64,000 bases of DNA from Macrotrachela quadricornifera (lineage: Eukaryota > Rotifera > Eurotatoria > Philodinida > Philodinidae): contig JAJEKB010020941.1 of NCBI GenBank assembly GCA_022393335.1, forward strand, positions 174,938 to 238,937, read 5' to 3'. Within the stretch, counting starts at the first letter, position 1, and each line of letters begins with the position of its first letter. The position numbers were made by a program, and so were the translations under genes. Positions 12,500-23,894 of this stretch are shown here, piece after piece. The notes under the pieces are model-generated. The model made no database searches. It was not told where the DNA came from and saw only the letters and a program-made list of their open reading frames with translations.

Positions 12500-13357
12500 T
12501 TATACTATTCTTACATAATGATCATTGAGATCTATAGCATTATCAGGATTTTGATTAAGATGATGTTGAATATTTCTTTCAAGGCAATGTAAAATCTGTG
12601 GATTATTCTGTAGAAAACGGCAAACCAATGCAATACCCACAATGTACTGTACTGGAAACATTATTATAGTGAATATGCGTAACGATCTGTTACAAGGGGA
12701 GTAATAAGACCAGTCAAAAGCAGTAAATTCCTTGATAAACCATAGGTGACCAATAAAAAACCAAAGGAAACAAAGAATTGTAACGAGGTGAGTAAAATCA
12801 ACAAGATACCAAATAGCCCAGCGTTCTTCTGGATAAAAACTGATCATATTGGAGGGCGTCCAACTAAAAACAAATAAAAAAACACTTTCTTTTCAATAAA
12901 CTTAATGCTATTATAGTTACTGCAAAATCTCACATAGTAAGCCTTAGATTGATAGGTTGAATAGATGTTCAAAAATATTATGAAAATCTACTTACTTGAA
13001 TATACTTTTGTATTGGTAAACTAAAACAACCGATAGACCACATACACCTTGCACAATAAAATATATCGGTAACAATGGATTGTCAGAACAATCGTTGGTA
13101 CTAATGCAGCCGTATATGATGCAAAGGACGCAGATGACAAACAAAAATAATCGAAAACCACATGGATATTTAAGCTGGTTATTGACTTCTGCGTTCGGTT
13201 GAAAATACATATAACAACTCTTAATTGCATTAATTAAAGGCCATGAAAAACTGAGGTCAGTCAGTTTTTCATCTGTAAATTCACCATTTGATGCATTATG
13301 CTTCGCATCAAGGAACGGTTTTTGATCGTGTTCAGACTCTTCAAGTATCGTATTCAC
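12500..13357 (-). CDS. TMEM272-like multi-pass membrane protein, two exons
   Basis: Exon 1 is 13357-12996, with donor AA|GTAAGT. Exon 2 is 12863-12500, with acceptor TTTGTTTTTAG. Together they make 726 nt and 241 residues with the frame preserved across a 132-bp intron. The N-terminal ~45 residues are hydrophilic. Four hydrophobic segments follow: FRLFLFVICVLCIIYGCI, PIYFIVQGVCGLSVVLV, LVTILCFLWFFIGHLWF and IIMFPVQYIVGIALVC. The pattern C..NPLLPIYFIVQGV.GL between the first two, and a downstream W..G..WF...Y, match the TMEM272-like family of four-pass membrane proteins of unknown function. The start ATG at 13357 is the first in the exon. No obvious damage. Confidence 0.7.
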
Positions 13358-13359
13358 TT

Positions 13360-13947
13360 ATTTCAGTAAATATTTTCTGTAACTCAGCAGCAATATATAT
13401 ATATATATGCATATGATTACTTCCTCGATTTTAAGCAAAAACGGTATACATAAATAGTCACTATCGAGTTACCTGTATGAAAAAGAGGAAGAATTTGGAA
13501 GAAAAAAATACGAAAAATATTTGTACTAGTGCGTCATTATGCATGAATAGTTATGTATTAACTATGAATGGTATAAAAGAGACCAAAACAAAATTTCGAA
13601 AGAAAAAGTGCTGAAAAAAACATATCGAAAGCCTTATAAATGCAGCTTCCACGCATTCTTAAATCTTTATCCTCTTATCAGCAGCATTTATACCTTGCAC
13701 TTATATATGAATAGTGTGTGCAGAAGTCACATTAATACTGCTTTCAATGTTTTTTCTTTCGGCATTTTATTTTCGACAGTATTTCAGGGAAACATCATTA
13801 ACACCCCAAGATCTGAAACAAATCCAACATGCCTATATTTCAAGCACCGCGAATACCGCTTAATCATTTATCTGTTTTTAGGGGTTTGAGAGTTACCGCT
13901 AGAGCATCTGCGGATGCAGTTTTCCAGGACGAAATGCATCAACATTC
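13360..13947. other. 5' flank of the TMEM272-like gene
   Basis: Contains an (AT)n run at 13391-13410. No coding frame with recognisable content. The promoter of the minus-strand gene should lie in the left part, but no element can be assigned. Confidence 0.4.
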
Positions 13948-14343
13948 GTGACGCAGATTTGCAACATGTTGAAGGTTTTCGAAAATTATGATAATTACAC
14001 TCCTTACAAATCAGCATCCAAGGTGATGAAATTTTTGCAAAGTCATGATAACTACCATTATGACATTGCTGATGAAGAATTATCTGACTCGGAATACTGT
14101 CATTTACTTAGAAAAATTGAAGCACATATGGATCAGTACAAAAATAATCCTTTAATATATTATTTTAGCAATGATAAAGTATTGTTTGAAAACATATTTT
14201 GGAACATTGGTGGTCTGACCAACCCATGTAATCAAAACATGGCAAGACATGATGTAATTTACATCATTTTTATGAATTTTTTTTTAAGAAAAATGATGAC
14301 CAACATCAAAAAAATGCGATTTCAGATGATGAAAGCGACATAA
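13948..14343 (+). other. 131-codon open frame, unknown
   Basis: An open frame with an acidic middle (YDIADEELSDSEYCHLL). No recognisable domain. Its 3' part runs into the repeat that begins near 14222, so at least the C-terminus is repeat-derived. It may be a fragment of an old gene or chance. Confidence 0.15.
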
Positions 14344-14866
14344 TCTTTGAGGTTTTTTAAACGGCATGCCATGTTTTTACAATTTACACTCATGAAAATG
14401 ATGACTTTTACATGAAAGTCATGCAATGAATATCATGAAAATATCATCAAAATCATTTCATAAAAATCATTAAAATATCATCAAAATCGCGAAGTATATG
14501 GCATTTATCAGTGACATATCTTATGTATTCAAAACATGGCAAAAAATGATGATTTCATGTGAAAAACACGAACAAAGTTACATTTTTATGGTAAAACCAA
14601 CATAAAAATCGATGCTTTTCATTTTCATCGATTAGAATGAAAACTTTCACCAGTTGCATTTGATGATTTTGATTTTTAATCAAAGTCATCAAGTGACATT
14701 GATTTTTAATCAAAATCATCAAATGACATTGATTAAAAATCAAAATCATCAAATGCAACTGATGAAAATTCTCACTTTAATCGATGAAAATGAAAAACAT
14801 CGATTTTTACGACGGTTTCATTATAGAAAATATCATTTTCCCGATTTTTTAGTTACATGGGTATAT
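14222..14866. repeat. ATGA-rich palindromic element, copy 1
   Basis: Ends read ACCCATGTAATCAAAACATG on the left and, on the right (reverse complement), ACCCATGTAACTAAAAAATC. The core 14590-14818 is a near-palindrome. Both arms carry AATCGATG...ATTTTCATCGATTA and tandem TGATGATTTTGATTTTTAATCA-type units, meeting near 14703. No protein is encoded. A second copy lies at 16076-16426. Confidence 0.65.
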
Positions 14867-14885
14867 ACTATCCATGGGTGCTTAC

Positions 14886-15300
14886 CAATCTATCTATCTA
14901 ACTATCTATCTACTTACGCACTTACTCATCTATTGAAGTACCTAACTGTCTAATCATCTATCTATTTAGCTAATCTCTCTATCCATGTATTTATCTACTT
15001 ATTTATTTGTCTATTCATCTGTAGATAAATAGATAAATGAATAGGTAGATAGATACATAGATACATTCATCTATCTGTCCACCTATTTGTCTGTCTATTT
15101 ACCTACCTATTCATGTATGTTTCCACCTATGTATCTAACAATCCAACTACACACCTATTTATATCTATCTATCTATCTATCTATTTATTTATTTCTCAAT
15201 CTACTTATCTATCCATCCATCTACGTATGTATCTATTTATCTGCCAAGTAATATCTCGATTTACGGATCTATCTATCTACCTATCTCCCTACATATGTCT
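14886..15300. repeat. degenerate TCTA/ATCT microsatellite
   Basis: Runs of TCTA, CTAC and TATT tetramers on the + strand, with one inner block (about 15020-15070) on the opposite strand (TAGATAGATACATAGATAC). Two short Tyr/Ser-rich open frames here are by-products of the repeat. Confidence 0.85.
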
Positions 15301-15304
15301 CTTT

Positions 15305-16075
15305 CACACATCATTTGAAACGTATGAAACGAGAACTTCAATTATAATACGACTGAAATACATTGTGGCGTCGACTCACGAAATGAAACCAAAAATAAAA
15401 TGAGTTTCAGTAATGTCCTTCGCGACTCACATGTAGACTTAGCTGGCATACTTTGATTCGGTCTTTATTCAAAGATCAAGTTTACTGCGCTGCACACAGT
15501 GGTCATCGATTAAAACGGGAATTGCTTTATCTTAGTTCACCACCTATCTTTTCTACTTAATATGTAACTCATTTACTAATTTTAATCAAGGAATTGAATG
15601 AAATAAAAGAAACTCAAGCAGGTCAGAACAGACAAACTAATAAAGCAGCGCAGGGGTTAAACGAATTGAAGGCGAAAAGGAACTAAAAAGAGACTAAAAC
15701 GCTTGAAGTAAGTAAAAGAGGTAAAGAGTACAATGGATAAAAAACCTAATGGCATTAAAGCATCTAGAATAGATATAAAGATTAAATCGACTAAAGAGTT
15801 TGTAAGGATTGAAAATACTAAAAGGAGTGAACGAACTCAAACCGCTTAAAATCAGAAAACAGAGCAAAATAGTTAGAAACTCTGAAGACACTAAAGAAAG
15901 CAAATTTCTCTAAACAGTAGAAGAAAATAAGAGAAGAGAAAGTAAAGGGACTAAATATACAAGAATTGTAGAACGCAAAAGGAGCATACGAAGACAAAAC
16001 GCACTAGCAAGACTAAAGGCAATTAGAACAGTAAAAGAGCTACATGACTTAAATGAGAGACACCTATGCAACTAA
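15305..16075. repeat. purine-rich ACTAAA/AAAGG simple-sequence tract
   Basis: About 15590-16075 the + strand is strongly purine-rich, with many irregularly spaced ACTAAA and AAAGG words (such as AAAGAGACTAAAACGC). It reads as a decayed short-period repeat. No gene is supported. Confidence 0.45.
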
Positions 16076-16426
16076 AAAATAAAAAAATAACATTTTTTCT
16101 GATCAAATACATATAAAAATCGATGTTTGCCATTTGTATTGATTAAAATGAAAATTTTCATCAGTTGCATTTCATGAATTTAATTTTTAATCAAAATCAT
16201 CAAATGACTTTGGTTGAACATTGATTTTTAATCAATGTCATTTGATGATTTTGACTAAAAATCAATGTCACTTGATGACTTTGATTAAAAATGAAAATCA
16301 TCAAATGTAACTGATGAAAATGAAAATCAACGATTTTTATGCCAGTTTCATCAAAAAAATGTCATTTTTTTCGTGTTTTTTACATGAAAGTCATCAATTT
16401 TTTGTCATGTTTTGATTACTTGGGTA
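16076..16426. repeat. ATGA-rich palindromic element, copy 2
   Basis: Same core as copy 1 at 14222-14866. Arms 16110-16225 and 16226-16345 are near reverse complements, built of TCATCAAATGAC and TTGATTTTTAATCA words. The right end, read inward, is TACCCAAGTAATCAAAACATG, matching the left end of copy 1 apart from one base. The repeats 14222-16426 may therefore also form one composite unit. Confidence 0.6.
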
Positions 16427-16599
16427 GAGTAAGAAAGTTAATTTCTGATAGAAAACTGAGGCATAAGATTTTGTGTGTTCTCACACATAGAGCTCTCTCT
16501 AGAAAACATTGAAAAGGGTATTTGTAAAGACAGATGTCGACATGTACTCTAAATTCATCATTTTCCTGGTGAATTTTTTAAAAAACATCGTGACACATG

Positions 16600-17190
16600 A
16601 TGTATTTCACACCAAAGTCATTCGATGAAAACGATGATAAAGTAATGAAAGTAATCTAATGACTTTGTTTTTTCCGTAGTAATCAAAATCATGCGGTGAA
16701 AATGATGTAAAAATAATCAAAACTAATGTAATGATTCTGATATTCTTAGATAATCCAAGTCATGGATGGAACTTGTGCAAAAGTGATGAAAATAATCTAT
16801 TGATTTTTATTTTTCCAAAATAAACAAAATCCTGCGATGAAAATGATGTAAAAGTAATGAAAATAATGCAATGATTTTGATTTTTCCGAAATAATCAAAG
16901 TCATCGAATGAAATTGATGTAAAAGTAATGAAAATAATGTAATGATTTTGATTTTTCCGAAATAATCAAAGTCATCAAATGAAATCGATGTAAAAGTAAT
17001 GAAAATAATGTAATGATTTTGATTTTTCCGAAGTAATCAAAGTCATCGGATGAAATTGATGTAAAAATAATGAAAGTAATGTGATGACTTTGGTGACTTT
17101 TGAGAGAAGTAAAGTCATGCAATTTTTTTGATGAAAATTTTGAAAATAACCATTTACATGAAATGTGTTTGGTTTTTTAGTTACATGGGA
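16600..17190. repeat. 71-bp tandem array, about 7 copies
   Basis: The anchor ATAATCAAAGTCAT recurs at about 16612, 16679, 16750, 16820, 16891, 16962 and 17033, giving a 67-71 bp period. Units contain GATGTAAAAGTAATGAAAAT and ATTTTTCCGAA. The last three are nearly identical and the first ones more diverged. The ATGA-rich end at 17165-17190 (TTAGTTACATGGG) is shared with the palindromic family on the left. Confidence 0.85.
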
Positions 17191-17194
17191 AATA

Positions 17195-17853
17195 TGCAGA
17201 AAATATAGTGACATTCTATGCCTCATATAGTGTTGGACATGTAAATATGACAGCTTTAACAAATACCGTATCAACTTTGAAAAAAAATTCACGATGTTAG
17301 GAGATACTCGAGCCAGACCCAACATTAGATTGCTTCCAAAATTGCATACATACCTGAAGAAGAAATGCTTGAAAAATTATTGAGATAACTAACCCTGACT
17401 GAATTTGTCGGATAATCTTCCAAATCCAAACTGACATCTCAGCGTTCACCATTCGTTACTGAACGCTAAACTACAATTTTGGTTCGGTGCATATCTGTTC
17501 TGAAGTGACATCCTCTCGATCTGTTGTTATACTTATTTAACTTGTTTCCATAGTAATCTAGATCAGATAATTATACTATACTAACAATAGAAACTGTGCA
17601 TGCTGTTGCATCTTTAGCATTAGTTAGTACTTTTTAACAGCTTCATTTCACCACTATACCTCAACAATTTCTTCTTGCTACTTTAACAATCCATGTTGAA
17701 CGGGAAATTTTCGCATAAAATATTTTAATGGTGTGTATTTACTTGGTGCTTCATATAGACACTCACTACATTGAACCTCTCGAACAATCCAATCGATCCA
17801 CAAGGTAACCAATATTTAACCAATGCTCTACCACAAAACAAGGTAATACTAAC
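17195..17853. other. intergenic, nothing recognised
   Basis: AT-rich DNA between the tandem array and the next repeat cluster. No coding or structural signal was seen. Confidence 0.4.
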
Positions 17854-17926
17854 CAGACCCGCCAACAGGTCACTTTTTTCCAGCCTTGCCTGGCCTGGCC
17901 TGGTATAGCCTCACCCTGCCTGGGGC

Positions 17927-19202
17927 ACAGTGGGCAATCAGGCGGACATGACCAATAGTTCTATTTTCCAAAGTTCAAATGTTGGAATGAATACGTCTAT
18001 GGTCAGTCTATCTTACCCTAACACTAAATTTCCAGAAATCAAATCATACCCCTAAAAATGCCCATTCTCAAAAGTTGTTCATAAATCGATAATTATACGG
18101 AAACCATCCTTTTTCTGAACTCATCAAAACATTTTAAAAAGAAAAACTATCTGAAACGAATGATTGACACATAAGCTATATTGCATGAAAAAATTATTTC
18201 GATTGAACCAAAAATGGGATAGAAAAAAAATTATTATCGGGCCCATACCACATCAAAAAACAGGTCAGACCGTATTTTGTCAACGCTACAAAGAATTCTC
18301 GCCTGATTGAGCTCAAATTTTCACCATCCATTCCTCTTTGGGTGATTTATCATTGACCATAGCGCAATGTTGCATTAGTGAACACAGGCCGAGCCAGAGG
18401 TCTCACAAAAATCCAGGTTTCTGCCTAGGAATGGCTAATTTTGAGAAAATGAGAACATTTTGACGCAAAACCAATGTGATATTCGGAATCAGCTCACGAA
18501 ACTGCATCGAATCATATATACCAAGTAGTCTTTCTCAAAAAAGAAAGTTGGTTCCTGGGCCCGACAAACTTTTGAAAAACATCCTTTCCGTATTTTTCAA
18601 AACGCTACAAAGAGTTTAAGTGCGATCAATCTCAAACTTTCAGTAATTATTCTTCCATGTCTGATTCATCGTTGGCCATAGCGCAACTTCGCGGTGATGA
18701 GTTTAACAGGTGCTATGAGTCCCCTAAAAAATGAGGCTGTTGCCCCCGATTCCCTATTTTTTAAAACAAGGCATCATTTTGGTGCAAAACTAAGATGATA
18801 TTCGAAACCAGCTCGTCGAGCTGCGTCGAACCATATATAGTAAAAGCAGTTTTCTGAAAAAAAAATTTGACCTTTATGGAGGGAAAGCTTAGAAAAAAAG
18901 TAATCTGTGTTTTTTTCCTTAAATAAGCGTCTTAGCGAAAAACCAAGGTGATATTCGGAATCGGCACGTAAAATCGCGTCGAATGGTGTACAAAACGATA
19001 TATTTTCTAATAAAAATTTTTTTTCAAAAAATGTGGCTGAGGTCCCCCACAGGCCTTTTTGAGCAAAAATTTTTTTTCAAAATATGGTTTATTTTGTTTA
19101 GGATGATATTCTAAGTGATGTACGACCACTTCTAAGCTATACAAATCCATTTTCAAGCAAAAAAGTTACATGTCCGCCTGGTATGCGAAAGTTGCCCACT
19201 GT
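17927..19202. mobile_element. second inverted-repeat element nested inside the previous one
   Basis: The left end ACAGTGGGCAATCAGGCGG and the right end, read inward, ACAGTGGGCAACTTTCGCAT plus CAGGCGGACATGT are inverted copies separated by 1.2 kb. The interior is the tandem repeat described separately. No target-site duplication was found. Confidence 0.5.
18260..19060. repeat. about 318-bp tandem repeat, 2 full and 1 partial copy
   Basis: Shared landmarks: AACGCTACAAAGA (about 18285 and 18600), GGCCATAGCGCAA-type (about 18356 and 18674), and TGATATTCGGAATC or near matches (about 18477, 18793 and 18951), followed by GAACCATATATA. Unit spacing is about 318 bp; the third copy is compressed. Non-coding. 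Confidence 0.75.
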
Positions 19203-19914
19203 ATGGAGGTCGGACCGAGATGGACTGTTTGTTTTCATAGCCTGGCCTGGCCTGGCAGGCCATCAGGCACCTGTTCAGGCCAACGGATATTTGTAATTTT
19301 TCAAATCGATCGAATTCTATAAGGTTAGGATTGGTGCACAATTTCATTTCTCGTTATTTAACATTTTCATGACGATAATAGAAGGCAAGTGTTTATACCA
19401 AATAGTCATATTAGTCGAGCACTGTGAATACATCTTGAAACCTTTGTTGACCTGTGGATAATAAGAAAACTTTTATGTAAGATTACTATTGAAACCGAAG
19501 ATTTTCTTCCACACAAAGCATTATTCGAGGGAAAAACATTGCGATCTATCGTGAAAAGTTTGCATACTATTTTGGCGCACATGCTCATGATCTTTTTAAC
19601 TTTCTTGTGTGAGCTGATCATGCGCTCTGGGAACATTTGGAGTCAAGTGAAGCTATGTCAAACGCTTGAAAAAAGTACAAATAGGAAAGTTAAAATAAAG
19701 AGGCAATCATCGTGAATATTTTTCATAACTCACGAAAAAAATTAAAATCGTTTCTCAGCCAGGTCAAGAATTTTGGCCTGGCCTGGGACTAGGCGCCTGT
19801 CAGGCTGGCAGCTCTGTACTGTAAGTAGATTAACAAAATATTTTTTCGATGAATAAATAATTGAAAGTGACAGAACTTTTTGATTACACTATGCGTTTAT
19901 TAAATAGAATCATT

Positions 19915-22461
19915 TTACTGTAGAATACAACATGTGCTTGTTCTACTACGACGGGATTTCTTTCCCATTGATTTTTGATTGTTTTCTTGCACTATGGAAG
20001 GACTAAACATATCATGAGAATATTGACTGTTATTATTAATATTAATATCTGAGGTCACATTTGAGGAACATTTTAGATTGCTTTGTTGTATGATCTTTTG
20101 TAATTTATCTATAATATTCTGAACCTTTTTAATGTCATCATTTAATTGCGAGTAGTTTGCCTGTTAAATTTTAAGACATTTGGTTAGAAATTGCATAGCT
20201 TCTAAATAATTTTTCATCTGAAAATGAACTTCACCAATTTGTTGTAAAGTCCATCGTATATTAGGATGATTTTCTGAAAGTATTTGTTCTTGAATAGAAA
20301 GTATTTTTATAAAATCTTGCAATGTTTCTTCGTACAATCTCCTCTCTAAATTTATAGTAGCAATTACTTGAAGACAACTAATCATAGGTGAATAATAAGG
20401 AGGATTACATTCTTCCAAAATAGTCAATGCTTGCTTATAACAATCGAGTCTCTCATCATCGATACCTATTATATCACCAATTTTCATGATAGTGTGAGCA
20501 ATTCTTAGATAATTATTTTGAGTAGTCTGCTGTTCATCAGAATAATTTAAATTGTGCATAGAATTCCTCATTTTAGTGTATAATAGGATCATTCGATTTA
20601 AATTCTTCTTATAATCTGGATGATCATTAGGTAAAATATTTTAATCCATATCTAATGCAGAACAATAATATTCAATTGCACAATTATATTGAAATTTATT
20701 TTCATATACAGAACCAATATTCCATAAAGTCGACGAAATATATGGATGTTGACTAGGTAAAAGTCTTTGATACATTTCATATGCTTTTATCATATAATTT
20801 AATGCAAGATCATATTCTTTATTAATATGATGTACCAAACCAATACATATCATAGTATGAGCTTTATTTGTATGATCATTAGGATAATTTATTTCATCAA
20901 TAGTTAAAACTTGTTTATAATAATTCATTGCTTTCTCATATTCACTTATCTCTTTATAAATAAAATCAAGATTATGTAATGAATTTGCTATATGAGTATC
21001 ATTATTAGGAAAACGAGATATTCGTATATCATATGCATATATATAATTTTCTAATGCTTGATTTAATTCTCCTTTTTCACTATATATATTATCAATTTGA
21101 TCATAAATATCAGGAATATCTTGATGATCTTTTGGTAATGTTTTTAATAACATATGAAAATATTTTTCTGCTTTATCAATTTGTCCCATTTCATTAAAAA
21201 GAAGAGCTCCAAATAAAATTGTTGAACTAATTTCTTCTATTTCTTGTCTAATTGAATAAATATATTCTTGAATATTTTTTGAATCATCATCAGTTGCTGT
21301 CATTTCAAATATCCAGAATTGTAAATTTGAATCAAATTGAATATAATCAATTTTAAATACAGATCCAAGACTGAATGAAACTTCTTGTTCATCTTCTATT
21401 TGACTATATTTATCAATATCAGCAAAAATAATTTTATTAAAATTAGAATGAATTTTAATCTCAAATAAAACTGTTTTCATTTCATCTGTATCAATAGCAC
21501 CAGCAATAAATCCTTCAGCTATATTTATATCACGACTTGTCGAAAAAAATCCATTTATTGATATAAGAATACCGATATTATTTTGTAATCTATCAAATTC
21601 TTCTTTTGACATTTGTTGACCACGATAATGTGTGAATATTTCAGTATTAATTTCTTTTTTTTGACTTTCTTTTTCTAATTGTGAACATAAATCAATAATA
21701 TAAAATCTAAATAAATACAATAAATCAATATCTTCTGTTCTTAAACCTTTGTTAAGTAGTCTATGAACAAATGAATCATGTGTATACCGTTTAATTGCGT
21801 TATCTGGTGTATAATTATTTCGAAATAATTCGATCCTTTTTAGTTCAATTTGGTTTGTTCGATAATAATCTGAACATTTATCTTGCATATCATTTTTTGC
21901 ATCATTTGTGTGTGGCATTTGTTTAAGAGTATCGATTAATAATTGATTCCATAAGAATGATGCTGATTCTTTTGATAAATCTCGAATTGATTTTTGTTTT
22001 TGTTGATTAAATAAATGAAATTCTATTAAATGTTTTGATAATAAATTAATCGAATTTTCAACTGATTCAATTAGAGAAATTTCTTTGGTAAATATTCCAA
22101 TAATTTTCGAATGATTCTTAACTAATTCTGAATGTTTATTTTTATCATTGAAACAAAATATAAATATTGAATTAACTGTTAATAATGGATGTATTTCAGG
22201 TATAACTTCATATGCTAATATTTCACTAATAATAAGAAAGATTTTTTCATTCTTAATTGTTCGAATATAATCTATACATAATTGTGGATTTGTATAAAAT
22301 TGAACAAAATTATTTAATTTAATTAATAATGTTTGTGTATGTATTGATTCATTTGAATCATTTATATCTTTGTCTAACCAAATTAATGCTACATTTTCTT
22401 TATTTTCTTCTATGACATTTGAATGTAAATCTCGTCGATTTCTCTCGATTTCTATCGACAT
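19915..22461 (-). pseudogene. NAD(P)+-arginine ADP-ribosyltransferase with TPR repeats, two in-frame stops
   Basis: A single frame of 849 codons from ATG 22461 to TAA 19915, interrupted by TAA at 20641-20643 (after residue 606) and 20164-20166. Residues 20-145 form an alpha/beta N-terminal region. Residues 220-390 hold the R-S-E ADP-ribosyltransferase core: R280 (HYRGQ), STS at 307-309 (GFFSTSR) and the ExE motif E358-E360 (DEQEVSF). The enzyme family transfers ADP-ribose from NAD+ to arginines. From about 410, seven or more TPR units follow (ALENYIYAYDIR; AMNYYKQVLTI; ALNYMIKAYEMY). The frame continues across both stops with TPR character and then a basic tail ending KKSRRSRTSTCCILQ, a possible CaaX lipidation signal. 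Possibilities are a recent pseudogene, sequencing error, or a shorter 606-residue product. Large ADP-ribosyltransferase/TPR families are common in bdelloid genomes. Confidence 0.75.
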
Positions 22462-22464
22462 TTA

Positions 22465-23290
22465 ACTAAAAGATAAAAATTGTTACCAATCGAAAGATTT
22501 ATTTAAGTAAAATAATTTTCATGAGATTTTTAATGTACCAATTTGTAAAAATATGCTAGTAGTGTCAAACTTGAAATTTGAATTCAAGTATTCAACTATT
22601 CAACTATTCAACTTTTCAAGTATTATATATATGCCCTGTTCATTGTGTATATACGAATACTCATAGATTAATGAAAATTAAGTGTCACAAGAAATCATTA
22701 AACAGCTGTCTTCTATTCTCTACCGATAAAAACAACATTTTTAGCAACTAGTGATCAGTTACTTTTGTCGATGTTTTGAAATCAAAGTAAGCTCGATATG
22801 ATAAATGAGTGTAATTGATTTCAATGTTGTTTGAGAACCTTGTCAGATGGTTAACTATCTGATATGATTTTTATTGCTACGTAAGAAAACAATTCGAGTG
22901 ATGATAAGAGTCGACTTTTCTTCTCTTAAAGAATACACATATTTAAGAAGAATACATACGAAATGGTATAGAGATTTTACTGAGGAAAAATAAACTTTTT
23001 TCAATGTTAGCAAAGCGTCAAAGAATAATTGATTTTTTAGTCAAGGAGAATACGATATATCTAATAAAGCAATCAATAAATGTTAATAAAATATATGAAG
23101 TCAATTTTCGTTCTTTTTTAAGTCTTTGTAATATAAAAGCTATGCTATTACCAAGCAAATATTTTTACATTTTTCGAACAAGCTTTTCAATAAGAGATTC
23201 TATTGCGTATTAAGCAAAATTTCACATAATACAGTGTTTAAAAAGTACAGATTAATGTTCAGCATTGAGCTTTGAATAATAAAATATTTA
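22465..23290. other. 5' flank of the ADP-ribosyltransferase gene
   Basis: AT-rich, with a short TATTCAACTATTCAACTATTC direct repeat near 22588-22615. A 69-codon frame at 23004-23213 has no recognisable features. Confidence 0.4.
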
Positions 23291-23291
23291 G

Positions 23292-23562
23292 TAGCCATCA
23301 GACATATCCATCGCGGCGCGGTAGAAATTTTAAAACTCAAGAATTTGCACATAATCTCTTTGTTGATGTGTGCTGCTTGATAAAACTTAACGAATCTGAT
23401 CGATTAGCAGAAGCAACTCGAGTTTAAACCGATCACAGTCTTGAAAATCCAAAGATTTATAAAAAATCCATCACGACAGCGAGGTGGTGGCGTTTTTCTG
23501 ATGACTGGCGCGGTGCGGCAATGGCAGATTCTCAACTGTGATGGACGTCTCTGGTAGCCATA
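23292..23562. mobile_element. short GC-rich MITE
   Basis: The left end AGCCATCAGACATATCCATC matches, inverted, the right end GATGGACGTCTCTGGTAGCC with a few mismatches. The inside is GC-rich compared with its surroundings (GCGGCGCGG; GGCGCGGTGCGGC). A fragment of the same family sits at 25760-25860 in reverse orientation (shared ACGTCCATC and TTGAGAATCTGC). Confidence 0.55.
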
Positions 23563-23739
23563 CCTATCTATCAAATAATAATTTAGTTTATGCTATTTAT
23601 ACTTTGTCGTCACGTTAGAGAGGTCATGGCAAGTTCCTATTTCCAGGAAATTCAAATAAATCACTACTTAATGAATTTCATGGAAATTCACATTGTAGTG
23701 TAGGACAGACAGAACTAGACATTAGACGTGTAGTTTTTA

Positions 23740-23878
23740 AACACGATGGAATGACATGGGATGAGATGAGATGGAATGATATGGGATGGAATGACGTGGG
23801 ATGGGACGACATGGGATGGGACGGAATAACTGGGATGAGATGGGAAATCCTATCTCAACCCATCCCATCCCATTCTGT
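23740..23878. repeat. TGGGA/TGGAA pentamer satellite with inverted end
   Basis: Tandem pentamers (ATGGGATGGAATGACGTGGG type) run for about 110 bp, then flip to the opposite strand (CATCCCATCCCATTC). The tract can fold back on itself. The Trp/Asp/Met-rich open frame here is a by-product of the repeat. Confidence 0.85.
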
Positions 23879-23894
23879 CTTATTTAAAAATTAC

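Larger units (their letters stand above)
17854..19816. mobile_element. hAT-like non-autonomous element (outer)
   Basis: Ends are CAGACCCGCCAACAGG (left) and, read inward on the minus strand, CAGAGCTGCCAGCCTGACAG (right). Both ends are followed by clusters of GGCCTGGCCTGG (17885-17920 and 19238-19275, 19770-19800). CAG-type ends plus subterminal repeats suggest the hAT superfamily. The 8-bp flanks (ATACTAAC and TACTGTAA) do not match, so the boundaries are not proven. Confidence 0.45.

Noticed and set aside
14654..15403. Open frames rich in repeated residues over the ATGA palindromes and TCTA microsatellite
   Set aside because: The peptides simply mirror the DNA repeats; no coding signal.
20150..20170. 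A 17-bp GT-AG intron removing the second stop in the ADP-ribosyltransferase frame
   Set aside because: GTCTTAAAATTTAACAG has the right ends but is far too short for a spliceosomal intron.
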